Shown: positions 39,604 through 51,020, counted from the first letter of the stretch. The stretch is 64,000 nucleotides of DNA from Symbiodinium natans (GCA_905221605.1 CAJNDS010002430.1:251520-315519), one strand, 5' to 3'. The notes: a model not told the origin generated them from the sequence alone. A program made the numbers and translations.

Positions 39604-39668
39604 GGGGTTTAGGGTTTAGGGTTTAGGGTTTAGGGTTTAGGGTTTAGGGTTTAGGGTTGAGGGTTTAG
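39604..39668. repeat. TTTAGGG array
   Basis: About nine heptamers, opposite in orientation to 39309-39440. A short frame, QPRKWDAEACKELTCACEGQ, at 39503-39600 lies between the two arrays and may be an exon. Confidence 0.9.
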
Positions 39669-39669
39669 G

Positions 39670-40808
39670 CTTCTGAGGGGCTTTCCGAAAAGTCCTTCTT
39701 GGGGGTCCTTTTGTAAATGGGTAGTTCTCTCAATTTAGGGTCCCTTGTTTGGGATCCCTTGTTAAAGGGTGCCGCGTTAAAATGGGTACCCAAAAAGGGA
39801 CCCTAATCTAGGAAACTACCCAAGTGTGAATTCTGCCATTTTTGGGATTGCAAAGAGTGATATTATGAATTGGAGCAACATCGTGGCTGAGCACCGGAGT
39901 CAACTTTGTCGTTGGCTAGGCAGGCTCGAATCTACAGTGGCTTCTGCAACGAGGCAGATGAGGCGTCTTCCCACAGCACTGTCTTCATATGGGGTTGCCG
40001 AAATAGGGGTACCTCTTTTTGGGGGCCCGTTACGGGGATTCTCTTCTGTTTGGGGTATAAACGGGGTACCCCTATTTTGGAAAATAGGGTTTAGGGTTTA
40101 GGGTTTAGGGTTTAGGGTTTAGTTTAGGGTTTAGGGTTTCGGGTTAAATGCCCAGATGTCTTCCTGGGACACCTGAGGTCATGGCCCACACTCGGTTGAC
40201 ATGTGATGCGGGCACATACACCGATGCAGATGGGGGAAGCTGGGCATCCGACCTTCTTAAAGGGCATCGCAATTTGCTTGGGTTGTCTTTTTGGGAGGGT
40301 CAGGGATGCCAAGAAGGTAGACCCAAGTGTCCCAGGTCCCTACAATGGCTTCGGACATCCCGCACCCCCTTTAAGACATGTCATTGCAGCCAAGGGACCT
40401 GGAGGCTACCAAAGCCGGGTGCCTCGCGCGTCGTGGCGCAGGGAAAAGCACTGGTCTCAGGGCCCCGTTTTGGGGCGACAACCGTCAGCGTGAGCTGCAA
40501 GGACAGTCGCTGGGGCTCCACTCTTCGAAGGCTTTTTCTTTCATGCATCTAGGAGGGCTGCCCAAAACCCTAAACCCTGGACCCTGTTTCCCTGTCCGGA
40601 GCAACCCCAAAACGCGAGAGCTAGGATCCAAGACCAAGCCCTCTGTACTGTAGCGTAGCCTTACACGGTAATAACTTTGTACATATAGTACAAATACACG
40701 AGCTTCGTAATGGCTCTATGACCCTGTGAATAGCAACCCTCTTGTGGCTCTCTGAACCCTGAGCGCCCTAAACTCCTAAACCTAAACCCTGAAGACTGAG
40801 GCATCCAG
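39670..40808. other. Spacer upstream of the PARG-B catalytic exons
   Basis: It includes a TTTAGGG array at 40085-40140 and runs of gggtacc in both orientations at 39785 and 40005-40075. Possible exons (39825-39985, 40317-40480) have no recognised family. Confidence 0.4.
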
Positions 40809-40881
40809 GCTGCCAGAGACCTCGGCCGCAGCGGAGGCAAGGTTCTGGTGCTGAACATGGCGAACCGCCAGGGGCCAGGAG
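40809..40881 (+). CDS. PARG-B exon 1: VLNMANRQGPGG loop
   Basis: It starts after gcatccag with AARDLGRSGGKVLVLNMANR and ends GGGCCAGGAG|GCTGCAG, a GC donor. Joining to the next exon gives PGGGYRKGSQAQEEDLFRR, a complete PARG signature. Confidence 0.82.
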
Positions 40882-43800
40882 GCTGCAGCTGCCCCCCCCC
40901 CCCCCCACTCCTAAAGTCCAAATTTAGATCCGGAACCCGAAGTTACTAAACCCTGAACTAAACCCCTGAGCCCTCTACGCCCAAAAGCTCCTAAACCCTA
41001 AAGCTGGCGCCTCCAGGCGGCTATCGGAAGGGGAGTCAGGCCCAGGAAGAAGACCTTTTCCGTCGCACCACGCTGAGCACGGCACTGGTGCATGTGACTC
41101 GGCTTGGGGGCGTTGAGTTCAGGGTTCAGGGTGTAAGGGATTCTTAAAATCAGGATTGAGGAGACTCCTGTGTTGTCTTCACACTCTGCAGGAGCTTCAG
41201 GTGTTAGTTCCAAAGCACCCCCGCAGTCTGGCCAGGAATACGGATCTGCAATCACGTACCCTCTTGCAGAGTTCTCGCCCGTGGTCTCCGAAGGAATCTA
41301 CGCTTTTCGGGGGCCAGACCGAGAAGGCAAGGGTGCTTGAAATGCAGTACGAGAGGGGGGGGGGGGTGGGTGAGGGGGAGGGGCCCAGTACACCTAAGAT
41401 CACATGACGACACAACGCGTGGTCTGGTAATGTCGAAAGAGGTGTCGTCCTTCATAAAGTTCTGACTTAGCATCCTTGAGGCTACGCCCTATGGAGCCAT
41501 CCGTTTTCCTTCGACGTCGTTTCCATTGCTGCCTACAACGGAAGGAAGCAGGGAGGCGGACAGAAAGAAGCCTGGGATGTGATGGAAGGCACCGGCAGCG
41601 CAGAAGATGAAAAGGTCTTCACGGAGAGGGGCTTCTGGTGCACTGTGAGGAACGTGGCCAGCTTGCTTGAAGCCGCCGCTCACCATCAGCCGGACCACCT
41701 GGTGCTAAGTGCCCTGGGCTGTGGGGCTTTTGCAAACAATCCTCGCCAGGTGGCCAGCATCTTCAATACACTCCTGCAGGCTTACGCTGGGCATTTCAGG
41801 ACTGTCGAGTTCGCCATTTTGGACCGCAATCCGCATGAGCCAAACAGCAATGTCAGCATCTTTCGGCAGTACCTGCTGAATTACGCTGAAAGCAAGCGGT
41901 TCCCAGCAAGTGATGGCCAGAGTGGCTTCAGCAAGATCATGTCCTTCAAGCAGATGTGTCCCAAGCTCGGTCTCTGCGAGGATTTTGGCGACGAGCACAC
42001 AGCCAACTTCTGGCATCCAGACCTCTGTGGCATCTCCGGTTGTGATGCGACCGGAGACCATGCGCGCTTGTGGAGGCACCAGAAGCTGTGTCCGGATGAG
42101 AACTGCAGGATTATGTTCGGTCCTGATTCGGGTCCGGAGCTCGAGAAAAGGCGGAAGCATGAGAAGGTCTTCAAGCACAAGCCGCAGTGCATCCTTCCAG
42201 ACTGCAGAGACCGAGGCCACTTACACCCGCCCCCATTCAAGAAGGGCATGGCATGCAAAGAGGGAGTCTTGGTCCCTTTTGTTTTTGTTGGAGTTTGGGA
42301 TGTTTAGGGATGTTTAGGGGCTTAGGGCCTTAGGGTTTATGCAGTTTAGGGATGTCTAGGGCTTGACTGTCGTCTCACATTCGGCGCGGTTCAGGAGCGA
42401 ACCGGCACGTGGACGGATTCTTCTACTCCCACTCCATCATGAAATGTCGACGCGGCACGTTCTGCGGCAAGTGGTCAGATCCAGAGCATCGGATGAACTT
42501 CTCTCACGAGTTCAACATTCCTTGTGACGAGCCCTTGGCCTGTGACATGATGCATGACATCGACCACATGGCTTTTTGTCTGCCTTGCAAAGGTTTCAGC
42601 TGCATCGCTTTTTTCAAACCTTATATGTATCCCGCCTGAACCCTCTTCTAGTATACGCCGCCTACAACCCAGTAATGAAAACCCAACATCCCTAAACCCT
42701 ACAAGCCATCCATAAGCCCATGACTTGCAGGACCCCCCCCCGCCCCCCCCCATCATTTTTGGAATTCCAGCATTCAACCTATGCTCAGCCTATGCTCCTT
42801 TCACCCTTTTCCCTCCAAGCCCTCAAAACTGAAACCCCAACAGGGAATCAGCCACCAGGGAAGGGAATGAAACTTCCCGAGTTCTGTACGAAAGTCCGCA
42901 CGCTGATCGTCTTTTCAGCCCAAGACTGAACGGAAAAAAGGGCTTAAGAGGGTTTAAGGAACCCTTGGCCCCAAATTCTAAACCCTGAGCCCCTGTTCAC
43001 TTTCAGGCTCGCTATGCGCACATCTGCCCATCTGGGAGCCGCTGTGACAAGCCTCCTGGCATGCTGGGTTCAGGGTTTAGGGTTTAGGGTTTGTTTAGGG
43101 TTCAGGGTTCAGGAGTTGGGGTTTTCTGCAAACCCTGCTGAAAGATCTGGGGGGTCCCAAAAGGGAACGGTTCAAATTGCAAGACGTCGGCTTCCATAGC
43201 CATGTGGGCCGTGCTTTGCTTCCTGGCAGCCGAGGCTTTCAGACACGGTGCACTTGCGGCAGTTCATCCATCTTCGGCGCCCACCCTGTCCTGAGAGGGT
43301 TTGCAATGCACACCAGCGATCCAATTTCGAGGACAAGGGTGTCAAATCTCCTCGAGTTTGGGCCCACTTTGAACCCCGAACCCCAACCCCTGCACCCGAA
43401 GATTGCCCAGCGGTACAGACTCAGAGGCGTTTACCCTGCAGGACCACCTGAACTTGTTCGAGCATGTTGGTGTCACTGGTCTCTTTTTGACATCTATGTT
43501 CCCTCTAGGTGGATTATGATTTTGGGCGTTGAGCATTTGCGCTTACAAGGTTTATCATAAGGCTTCTTCGGGGGTGTAGATGTCGGGTTTGGGATGGCTG
43601 CTTAAGCCTTCAACGCCTAGACCCCGAATCCAAGAACCTGGCAGTTTCAGGTGAACCTGAAGCGCGACTGGTGCCCCGCGAAGCATCCCTGCCCAATGCA
43701 GCAGGGGAAGGAGCATGCGGAGAAGTATGCGCATCATAAGCCAGAAGGGCTCCCAGCATCCGCCGTCTGGGGCCACAACACAAGGCACGCCCGCACACGG

Positions 43801-46800
43801 GACCCAAAACCCTCCCAAAAAGTCACAAGAAACCCTACTGAATCCCTACTGAATCCCTACAAAGGCCCTGCTCGGCCCTACTAAGTCTGAAGTCCAAGGC
43901 GGAACTTGATGGAAAATGAGGAGGCGCCAGCGAAGGTTTCCTTCCACCGAAATGCCAGCAACTGGGGCGCAGTCATCGGGGCTTAGGGGTTTCCTGTGGT
44001 TTCATTTTCGCAGCATGAGCGCTTGAGGGGTGTAGTGTTGACAGGGTTTTTGTTTGTTGGGCTTTTCCGGTTTTAAGTTTAGGGTTTGACGGTTTTTGGG
44101 AACCCCCCTGGGACGGTCCTGGGACCTTGTCTGGGACACCGCCCCCCCACCCCACCTTCTGGGCTTTAGTATTTTTAGGCCGGCATGATCTTAGGCTTCG
44201 GGTTCTGAGGGTTTTGATGATTTTATGACTTGAAGGTTTCGAGGGTTCAGGGCTTTAGCATTTTTAGGGTTTCAGGTTTAGGGTTGAAGCTTGTTGTTCC
44301 TTGAACACCTGAGGCAACATGATCGACAAGATCAAGAGACATCTTCCAGGCGACCCAGCCGATGGGGAAAAGCGAGCAGCCATCAATTTCTGGGAACACT
44401 GCCGCCCCGTCCATCGCCTGCCCGTCAAACGCTTTGCAAGCGTGCTGAGAACAGGTCGGGGGATGTCTGAAGAGGTAGTTTTCCTGAGGTGAGTTTCCCT
44501 TCTCTTTGTAATTTCCCTACTGTCGATATTCCCCCTACGTACCCAAAAACAATCCCAAAAGCCCTTTAAGCAGGTTTCCTTGCCTCGCACCACTGCCTTC
44601 AAACGCGAAGCAGAGACAGCGAGTATGGCATGCAGCTGCCATCGGTCGTTGCCTTGGTCGGGAAGAGCCCAAAGGAGAACATCTCAGAAATCCAGGAGTT
44701 CGTGGACCTCTTCCTCAAGCACGAGATGTTGAAGGCCGAGAACGACGGCTCCCAGCAATTCGAAAGGATGATCCAGCGGCTTAGGCAGGAGAACCAGGTG
44801 GCGGTGAGTGCGGTCGGCGGCGCCCACGCTTTCTTGCCGCCCGGATGCTCTTTAGATCTTTTGCATGGGGTCCGTGCTGTGATGTAATCCTACAGGTTCT
44901 TAGAGGGAAGTGGGGGGGGGGGGGGTGGCACCTTTCAAGTCCTTTCGAAGAGAGCCCCAAACCCTAAACCCGAAACCCTAAGCCCAAACCCTAAATCCAT
45001 GTACCGAGGCAGGACGTGAGGAAGGAGTTGGACGGGCGCTGGCAGCGAATGGAGACCTTGTTCGATCGAGCCGAAGCTGGGCAGGGTTTAGGAGTGCCCG
45101 AATGTGGTTATGGGTACAGGTATAAGTACAATTATAACCCACTTATACGCCTATTAAGGGCCCTAATGTGGTTAGAAGTACAGATATAAGTACGATTATA
45201 ACTGGTTAATGAGTGCCATGAACCTCCAAGTAGGGTTTAGTTGGGATCCTCGATTCTCTCCGTTGGGATTGGTAGCCCTATGGATGAAAAGCCTTAAGCC
45301 CTCGGACCCTAAATTCATGTTCAACTCTAAGCCCTAAACCTTATAAACCCGAGCTACCCCTAAGCCCTAAACCCGAACCCCGAAAACCCCTAAAGCTACG
45401 GAACCTTGAAGCCCTCAACTTCTAAAACACCCTAAACCCTAAACCCTAAACCCTAAACCCTAAACCCTAAACCCCCGAAAGCTGACCCTAGAGCACGTAA
45501 GACTTAGGACCCCAAACCTCTCAAGCCCTGCGATGTCCCGAGGAGGTTCGGAACATCGGGCTGGAGCTCAGGGCCTACTTGGAGGCTTAGGGTTTAGGGT
45601 TTAGGGTTTAGGGTTTCGGGTTCAGGGTTTAGGGTGGAGCGTTTGCCAAGTTTGTTGAACCCCTAGACCCTATACCCTGAATTCTGTAAACCCACAGCTT
45701 GGGGTTGAGGGCTTTAGGTCTTTTTTGGCTTCAGGGTTTTGGGGTTTTAGGGGGTTTTGGCCCTTCACTTTGGGGGAATTTACTGTTTGCTGTGTAGAGC
45801 GTAGAGCTGCTTCAGGTTTTTAGGGCTGTAGTGTTGGCTCCATAGAGCTGCTTTAGGCCTCAGGGCTTTAATGGTAAGGGTGCCAAGGGGTTTAGAGCCT
45901 GCAAGTCTAAAGACACAGGGTTTAGGCACCCTCTGCTTTTGAAACCAGTTCTCATGCCATCGGGCGCCCCTTTTCCGAGGCATAAGAACGAGCATCATGG
46001 CGACCGGGTAGTGCAAACGGGTCGATGCTTGCTTGATTCCTTGCTTTGTCTCAAGCCTATAGACACTAAAACCCTAGACCCCCAAAACTCTGGAACCTGA
46101 ACCCTAAACCACTAAATCTCTAAACGCTAAAGGGCCCCACTAGACCCTTCACCCTAGACATCCCAAAGCTTTTCGACATCCCCAAGCCTTAAACCCTAAA
46201 CCCGGAGCCCTATATAAGCCCCCCAAGAGGCTATCGATGAGCTACAGAAGGCCAGTGATGAGGCCGAGGCGCAGGGCATCGACCCTAAAATCGGCATCGG
46301 CCACCAGTTCGACCGCCTCTTCGCGCCCTGCGACAACTTAGGGGCCTGGGTTGAAATGAAAGGGATCAGGTCCGAGGGAAGGCTTGGGTATGTTTTTGGA
46401 CAAGTGTCGTGGAGTTTCTCAATCAGTTTTTAAACCTAGTTCAATACACGTGATTGATATTTCCAGTTCACACGCTCCTGATGGTTTTGGATTTGGGGTT
46501 GAAGGAGGCCTTGGAGGCACTACTTGAGGCACTAGGGTCTTTTTGGAAGGTTTGGGGTGTCGGGAAGGGCATGTAGGGGTAGTCCAGGGCTTGTAGAGCT
46601 TTTAGGGTTCGAGCTGTTTGAGCAAGGGCTTGCACGTGTATGGTTCCTCTACGGTTTGCAGAGGGTTGATTTAGGGCATAAGAAAAAAGACTTAGATGGG
46701 GCCAGGGTTCGTTTGCAGGGCTTATGTTGGGTGTAGATCAGGTTTGCGGTGTCGGGAGTGCTATTTTTCGTTTTCATTTTTTTTTTGGGGGGGGGTTGTT

Positions 46801-49800
46801 CTTTGACGCTCGTTTCTGTCCTCAGGAGACCAACAAGATGGTCTTTGCGATCCTGGGACCTCACACTCTTGACGACTATGGCGAGGACCCGCAAGATCAG
46901 GAGGACCTCGGCGTTCATCTGGTCCTCCGGCCCGACTCCTTGTACCATCCGGACGTCTTCTGCACGCCCATGGCAGCCACGTTCTACAACTCCGGTCACG
47001 GTGATGCGCACCGTCCCTGGTGGAAGAGGTGTGAGGAGCCCAACAGCCCATTTGACAAGATGGCATCTGAGAAGCTCCACCCCAGCTCGCCCCTGTTTCA
47101 CGAAGCCTTGGCCACGGAGTTCATGGCCAGAGCTGTGCACAAGCAGGGCAAGCGAATGCCCGATGCCACGGCCCAGGACATGGTGAGGTACCTCAAGAAG
47201 GAGAACGCCCACGTGGTTGTGGAGTGCCATTTGCCCTACGTCACGCCTCTAACATGGGTGGAGTCGGTGATCATGTCCAAGCGTACGTTCCAGAAGATGA
47301 GCAGAGATGACCAGGAACGTGCTCAGCACGTGTTTCTCACTCGCCTGAAGCTGGGCTGCTGTTCATCAACAGACATGAAGGTGCCAGAATGTGTATATTA
47401 GGCTTCCTTGTTATTGTGGTGGCTTAGTGATTAAGTTCCGTGACAGCAGCCCAGGAAATTGGTGGATGGGGACAGGCTGGCGAAGGAAGCGCAGTGGACG
47501 CAGGCCTCGAATCCCATCATGCGGCCCTTGCCAACCCCAGGCTTCACCTGGACCTCGCTGGCCTCTCGTTCAAGAGAGGTGGTGCTCCCCGTGCAGTTGC
47601 AGCCGAAGAAGAGGACGCGGATCTTCTTTCGAGCGTCGCGGCCCACGTTTGAGGTGTACCTGGCATCGCAGCGAAGTAGCCGCATGCTGACGCAGCCCAT
47701 CTCCTTCCAGATCGCAGGGTTGCAGTGCTTGGCCCAGGAGCCAAGCCGCAACACAGCATACCGAAACCTAGAGTTTAACAAGCGTGTCGGTCAGGGTGTC
47801 CAGCCCGTGCTCTACTGCCTGGACATCAATGGCCCCGAGAGTCGCATCACCCTCAGCCACGCCGGAGTCTCCTCAATGCTCTCCACCGCGAGCCTGGAGA
47901 TGACCAAAGTCCCGACCATGCCCACCTACGCGAGCTTTCGTGTTCCTCCAGGGTACATCAGCTTCACGGACGTCCGTGTGTACGTGGGCAATGAAGACAC
48001 GCACTTGCTGGAGCACGAGCGCTCTTGGCGAGTGCTTGAGGCGGACGATGCTGAAGGCGGTGATGGCGGGGATGGCGGTGATGCCAGTGTGCAGGTGGGC
48101 CTTGAATCAGGGCCGGCGCAGGGCCTCTTGTCATTCATTGCCAGCTGGTTCAAGACTACCTCAGAGCTGCCTATTTGCGACAAAGGAGTCACATGTGAGT
48201 TGGCACAGCGGCGTGAAGCTCACGCTGAGCACATGAAGGAGAAGCGCCACTTGTGCCTCCACGGCCGCACCTGTCGCCAGCGTGGGGATTCCGAGCACAT
48301 GAAGCAGTTCGTCCACCTGGACAAGCCAGAGTGTCCTTCGGGCGGTCACTGCGCCTTGCTAGGCGACTTACATCACCGAGCAAAGTTTCACCATGCGAAC
48401 ATGTGGGACTTGCTTCTGCCGTGCCGCTATGGAAGGACATGCAGGGCGAAAGACCCTGCGCATCGCATGTACTACCACCATTCCAACAGTTCCTATGACC
48501 TGACGGAGGAAGGTCTCCGTCTTCTCTCGCAGGCCAGGAAGGTTGGCTATGTGATGCTATGTGTAGTCTGTGTGCAGAGACGGGACCTGGTAGCAGCATG
48601 TGGCAATCCGGGACCAGGTAGCAGCATGTGGCAATCCTGCCTGCAAACCTGGCAGGATCAGCCTGGCCAGCCTTCGGGGCCTTCGAGGAGCGAGGCGGCC
48701 AAGGCCCCTCAAGGACCCGGGCGCGCCGCGCAACCTCGATCCTCGGCTGCCGCTTCTTCCTCGGAGGCTGGGCATCCAGTGGCAAAAGCAAGGGCGGGGG
48801 GTGTTACATAGGGTTTAGGGTTTAGGGTCTTATAAGGTTCTATACCCACACCATGCAAGCTTACTTTAGATTTTCTCAAGAGCAACCCGAGACAACACCT
48901 TGCACACAGCCTGCTTGCATCGCTTGCCAGTTCTTAGTAAAAGGAATTGGGAACTAGCGTTCCTACAGAACCTCTTAAAGGCTATATACTATACATAGCT
49001 TGTTTCCGTGATTTTTTTACTAAGAACCACTCCACTAAGAGCTTCGCATCCCTGCGAGGCGCCGCCGGGACCTTCCACAGGCTTGGACTTCACCGCCATG
49101 GATGTGGAGACCGACCAGGGTGGCGACATGGACGCTCAGACCCGAAGGTGTAAACAGGTAGTGGGTTGAGGGTTGAAATCTGTTTAGGGTGTAGGGTTTG
49201 TGCCCGGTTACAAGACCTCGACCCAGGTGATCTAGTTACAGAGTTGCAGTACTAAGTATAGCCTAGTTCCCAAGGCCTCCTCCTCTTCCTCGGTGCTCAA
49301 GCCCCGAAGTTACCAAGCCAGCAGATGCCAGGCCGACATCTACAATGAGGGGGCGATCGCCGGCCAGTACGGGGACGCCAAGCTGGACCAGTACGGTAAT
49401 CCCATTGGCGGAAACTTCGACCTCGCCAAGGATGGTGCCTTTAAGGGCTTCAGAATCCTGGTGCTGTGCGCGTACCGAGGAGAACAGTTGCCTCAGTCCT
49501 TGGACAAGCTCACCGTTCCGGAGCTCAAGAAGAAGGGCTTCGAGGTAAAGCACTGTGTCACGGAGGACGAGTTCACTCAGGAGATGCGTCAGGGCCGCTA
49601 CCACGTGGCGTGGATCATCAGCTCCGACAGGTTCAATGGCAACAAGGAGGCCTTTCTGTCCGAGGTGCAAAAGTTCCATGAGAAGGGCCGCGGTCTCATG
49701 ATCTGGGGCGACAACCAACCATACTTCGTGCATGCGAATGAGATCCTCTCCAGGCTCTTCAACTTCAGGTTGACAGGCAACACACCAGGTGGCACGGAGC

Positions 49801-50204
49801 TGCTTCCGGGCAACCCGAAGCAGCCAGGCCACTTTGGTGATCATCCCAAGGTCTGCGCGGGGATCGTGAAGCTCCACGAGGGCGTCACCATTTGCTACCC
49901 CGACAATCTGCCAAGCTCCTGGAAGGTGTTTGGCACGTCCTCCAACAACAGGCCTGTCCTTGTCTCCAAAGAAGCCTCGACAGAGCAGGTGAAGGCAAAG
50001 GAGGGCACCGGGCGTGTCATCGTTGACAACGGTTTCACCAAGATCATGGAGAGCTGCTGGACTACCGCAGGAACCCCTCGCTACGTGAGCAATTGTTCGG
50101 CTTGGCTGGTGCTGCGCGAGCGCTTCAAGCACGCTGGCTGGGGCTTTGAAGCAGCGGCTTCCTCAACCGAGCAAGCTCCTCCGTTTCGGGACTATAGCGC
50201 TTGA
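40809..50204 (+). CDS. PARG-B: PARG domain, PBZ-like fingers and C-terminal alpha/beta domain (multi-exon span)
   Basis: The order is: microbial-type PARG exons (40.8-41.85 kb), PBZ-like fingers over several exons (41.9-43.75 kb), small helical exons (44.3-46.35 kb), the ILGPH domain (46.83-47.38 kb), a beta-rich domain with a second finger cluster (47.46-48.54 kb), a short acidic exon (49.08 kb) and a terminal alpha/beta domain ending in a stop at 50204. It is paralogous to PARG-A domain by domain, with added C-terminal material. The predicted role is to bind and remove poly(ADP-ribose). The start of the gene is not identified. Confidence 0.75.
41016..41097 (+). CDS. PARG-B exon 2: QAQEEDLFRRTTL catalytic segment
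   Basis: It follows gcctccag with GYRKGSQAQEEDLFRRTTLS and ends CTG|GTGCAT. It carries the paired catalytic glutamates of microbial PARG. Confidence 0.84.
41192..41335 (+). CDS. PARG-B exon 3: YPLAEFSPVVSEGIYAFRG
   Basis: It corresponds to YPLEEFGVVFTETLG in PARG-A and to the YP...VFR strand of the family. The frame at the acceptor needs one base of adjustment, so the start is approximate. Confidence 0.7.
41481..42262 (+). CDS. PARG-B exon 4: C-terminal PARG lobe and first fingers
   Basis: It starts after ccttgag with YALWSHPFSFDVVSIAAYNG, then LVLSALGCGAFANNPRQVAS and VEFAILDRNPHE. After a short linker come cysteine/histidine pairs (CPKLGLCEDFGDEHTANFWH, CPDENCRIMF with later histidines, CILPDCRDRGHLHPPP). 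These fingers are less regular than those of PARG-A. Confidence 0.82.
42394..42592 (+). CDS. PARG-B exon 5: PBZ-like fingers
   Basis: The reading NRHVDGFFYSH, then CRRGTFCGKWSDPEHRMNFSH (C-x5-C-x7-H-x5-H) and CDEPLACDMMHDIDHMAFC. The donor is TGCAAAG|GTTTCA. Confidence 0.76.
43007..43060 (+). CDS. PARG-B exon 6: CPSGSRC half-finger
   Basis: It follows actttcag with ARYAHICPSGSRCDKPP. The histidine half is expected in the next exon (VHLRQFIH). Confidence 0.62.
43240..43318 (+). CDS. PARG-B exon 7: VHLRQFIH and CPERVC half-fingers
   Basis: The reading DTVHLRQFIHLRRPPCPERV, then CNAHQ, closes the finger opened at 43007 and opens the next. The closing H-x5-H, DHLNLFEHVGV, is at 43443-43478. Confidence 0.62.
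43443..43480 (+). CDS. PARG-B mini-exon DHLNLFEHVGV
   Basis: H-x5-H half-finger after ccctgcag. Very short; supported only by the finger spacing. Confidence 0.5.
43651..43750 (+). CDS. PARG-B exon: CPAKHPC finger
   Basis: The reading VNLKRDWCPAKHPCPMQQGK, then EHAEKYAHHKPEG, is a full C-x5-C-x7-H-x4/5-H finger. Confidence 0.68.
44315..46350 (+). CDS. PARG-B small helical exons (group)
   Basis: Frames: MIDKIKRHLPGDPADGEKRA (44321-44465), MQLPSVVALVGKSPKENISE then FERMIQRLRQENQ (44630-44800), DVRKELDGRWQRMETLFDRA (45015-45075) and EAIDELQKASDEAEAQGIDP then FDRLFAPCDN (46230-46340). They are charged helices separated by telomere-like introns, as in PARG-A at 24.3-25.2 kb. Boundaries are estimates. 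Confidence 0.5.
45101..45201 (+). repeat. Pair of ~40-bp direct repeats
   Basis: The sequence aatgtggtta..ggtacaggtataagtac.attataac occurs at 45101 and again near 45163 with few changes. Confidence 0.75.
45430..45474. repeat. CCCTAAA array
   Basis: About six perfect heptamers. A TTTAGGG array in the opposite orientation follows at 45588-45637. Confidence 0.92.
46767..46797. repeat. Poly(T)-poly(G) composite
   Basis: ttttttttt followed by ggggggggg, just upstream of an exon, like the tract at 36129. Confidence 0.9.
46826..47380 (+). CDS. PARG-B exon: ILGPH domain
   Basis: It starts after tgtcctcag with ETNKMVFAILGPHTLDDYGE. It includes LVLRPDSLYHPDVFCTPMA, FYNSGHGDAHRPWWKRC, FMARAVHKQGKRMPDATAQD and LPYVTPLTWVESVIMSKRTF, and ends at ATGAAG|GTGCCA. 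It aligns with three PARG-A exons (25374-26655). Conserved His, Trp and Pro positions suggest a defined fold, but no family is recognised. Confidence 0.78.
47455..48540 (+). CDS. PARG-B exon: beta-rich domain plus second PBZ-like cluster
   Basis: It starts after gcagcccag. The first 200 residues contain a basic strand (VVLPVQLQPKKRTRIFF) and beta-rich blocks (ITLSHAGVSSMLSTASLEM, FRVPPGYISFTDVRVYVGN). A Gly/Asp linker (AEGGDGGDGGD) leads to four fingers: CDKGVTCELAQRREAH, CLHGRTCRQRGDSEHMKQFVH, CPSGGHCALLGDLHHRAKFHH and CRYGRTCRAKDPAHRMYYHH. The last is almost a textbook PBZ (CxYGxxCxxxxPxHxxxxxH). The donor is AGGAAG|GTTGGC. Confidence 0.8.
48575..48645 (+). repeat. Short tandem repeat ggacc(t/a)ggtagcagcatgtggcaatcc
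   Basis: Two and a half units of about 27 bp just after the exon end. Confidence 0.8.
49078..49157 (+). CDS. PARG-B short acidic exon
   Basis: It follows cttccacag with LDFTAMDVETDQGGDMDAQT and ends AAACAG|GTAGTG. It links the finger region to the terminal domain. Confidence 0.55.
49332..50204 (+). CDS. PARG-B terminal exon: alpha/beta domain, GATase1-like
   Basis: It follows agatgccag with ADIYNEGAIAGQYGDAKLDQ. A Rossmann-type strand FRILVLCAYRG, then WIISSDRF and HEKGRGLMIWGDNQPYFVHA, then RVIVDNGFTKIMESCW and SNCSAWLVLRERF, to the TGA at 50202-50204. The strand-loop pattern with GRGLMIWGDN resembles class I glutamine-amidotransferase or ThuA-like folds, but no catalytic Cys-His pair is evident, so it may be a binding domain. 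PARG-A lacks it. The family assignment is tentative. Confidence 0.7.
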   Translation, partial: ADIYNEGAIAGQYGDAKLDQYGNPIGGNFDLAKDGAFKGFRILVLCAYRGEQLPQSLDKLTVPELKKKGFEVKHCVTEDEFTQEMRQGRYHVAWIISSDRFNGNKEAFLSEVQKFHEKGRGLMIWGDNQPYFVHANEILSRLFNFRLTGNTPGGTELLPGNPKQPGHFGDHPKVCAGIVKLHEGVTICYPDNLPSSWKVFGTSSNNRPVLVSKEASTEQVKAKEGTGRVIVDNGFTKIMESCWTTAGTPRYVSNCSAWLVLRERFKHAGWGFEAAASSTEQAPPFRDYSA

Positions 50205-51020
50205 GATCGTTTCCCGAAAACCTCGTCTAGTCTTGTGTCTGTGTTTTTGTGTTGCGAGCTCAGGTTGCAATTCGCTATGTCTAGAAGCACGGCCACGGGC
50301 CAAGTGCCCGGTACGTCAGATGTCCGCTTCCCGCTGCTACAGTGGCTGGTGCAGGTGTGTTATCCCTTCCCACTACAGTACTATGTATATCCCCCCCTCC
50401 ACGCCCCAGAAGAAATAACAGGACTTGTCAGACGAGAAGCAAATTTGTATTTAGTGGGAAGGGATTACAGTAAGCCGCGTTCGGCAATCCTCATGGCGCA
50501 CGCCCATAAATCCTCAGCTCAGCCAGCACACGCCGCGGAAAGAGGCTTGCGTTGCACGGAAGGGCTGACAGGGTGAACGTTTGGGCTCACTCTTTGCTCT
50601 GCGAAGCTGGCGCACTTCCTGCAAGTCACTGCCCTGCCGCAGAGTCTCCAGCAAGGGGGTTCGTTCATTCAGCCACTGCGAAAAGCACACAGCGCATCGC
50701 ATGAGGATGCAGGGGCATGTCAACTAGATGCGGAAGAAGGTGAGATGCGTCAGACGGCCATACCCACAGGAGTTAGACAGTGCATATAGTACCGGAGGTT
50801 TAGGGTCTAAGCCCGAAACCTTAAACGCATGTCTGCACCCGATGGATCAAGACGGATCTTCCGATTCCAGGACCGGGACTTTGGTCTTGCTGGGGTGTTT
50901 TAGGGGTGAAGTTTGAAAGGGTTATCGGTGTCATAGGGCCTATAGTTCCTTGTAGGGTTACGTTGATTAGGGCTGCAGTCCCAAAACAAAATCCAACCAG
51001 CCCTGGCTTGCCACCACAGG
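50205..51020. other. Spacer between PARG-B and GBP3
   Basis: Only remnants of TTTAGGG-like DNA are seen (50795-50820). No promoter, terminator or spliced-leader relic is recognised. Confidence 0.45.
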
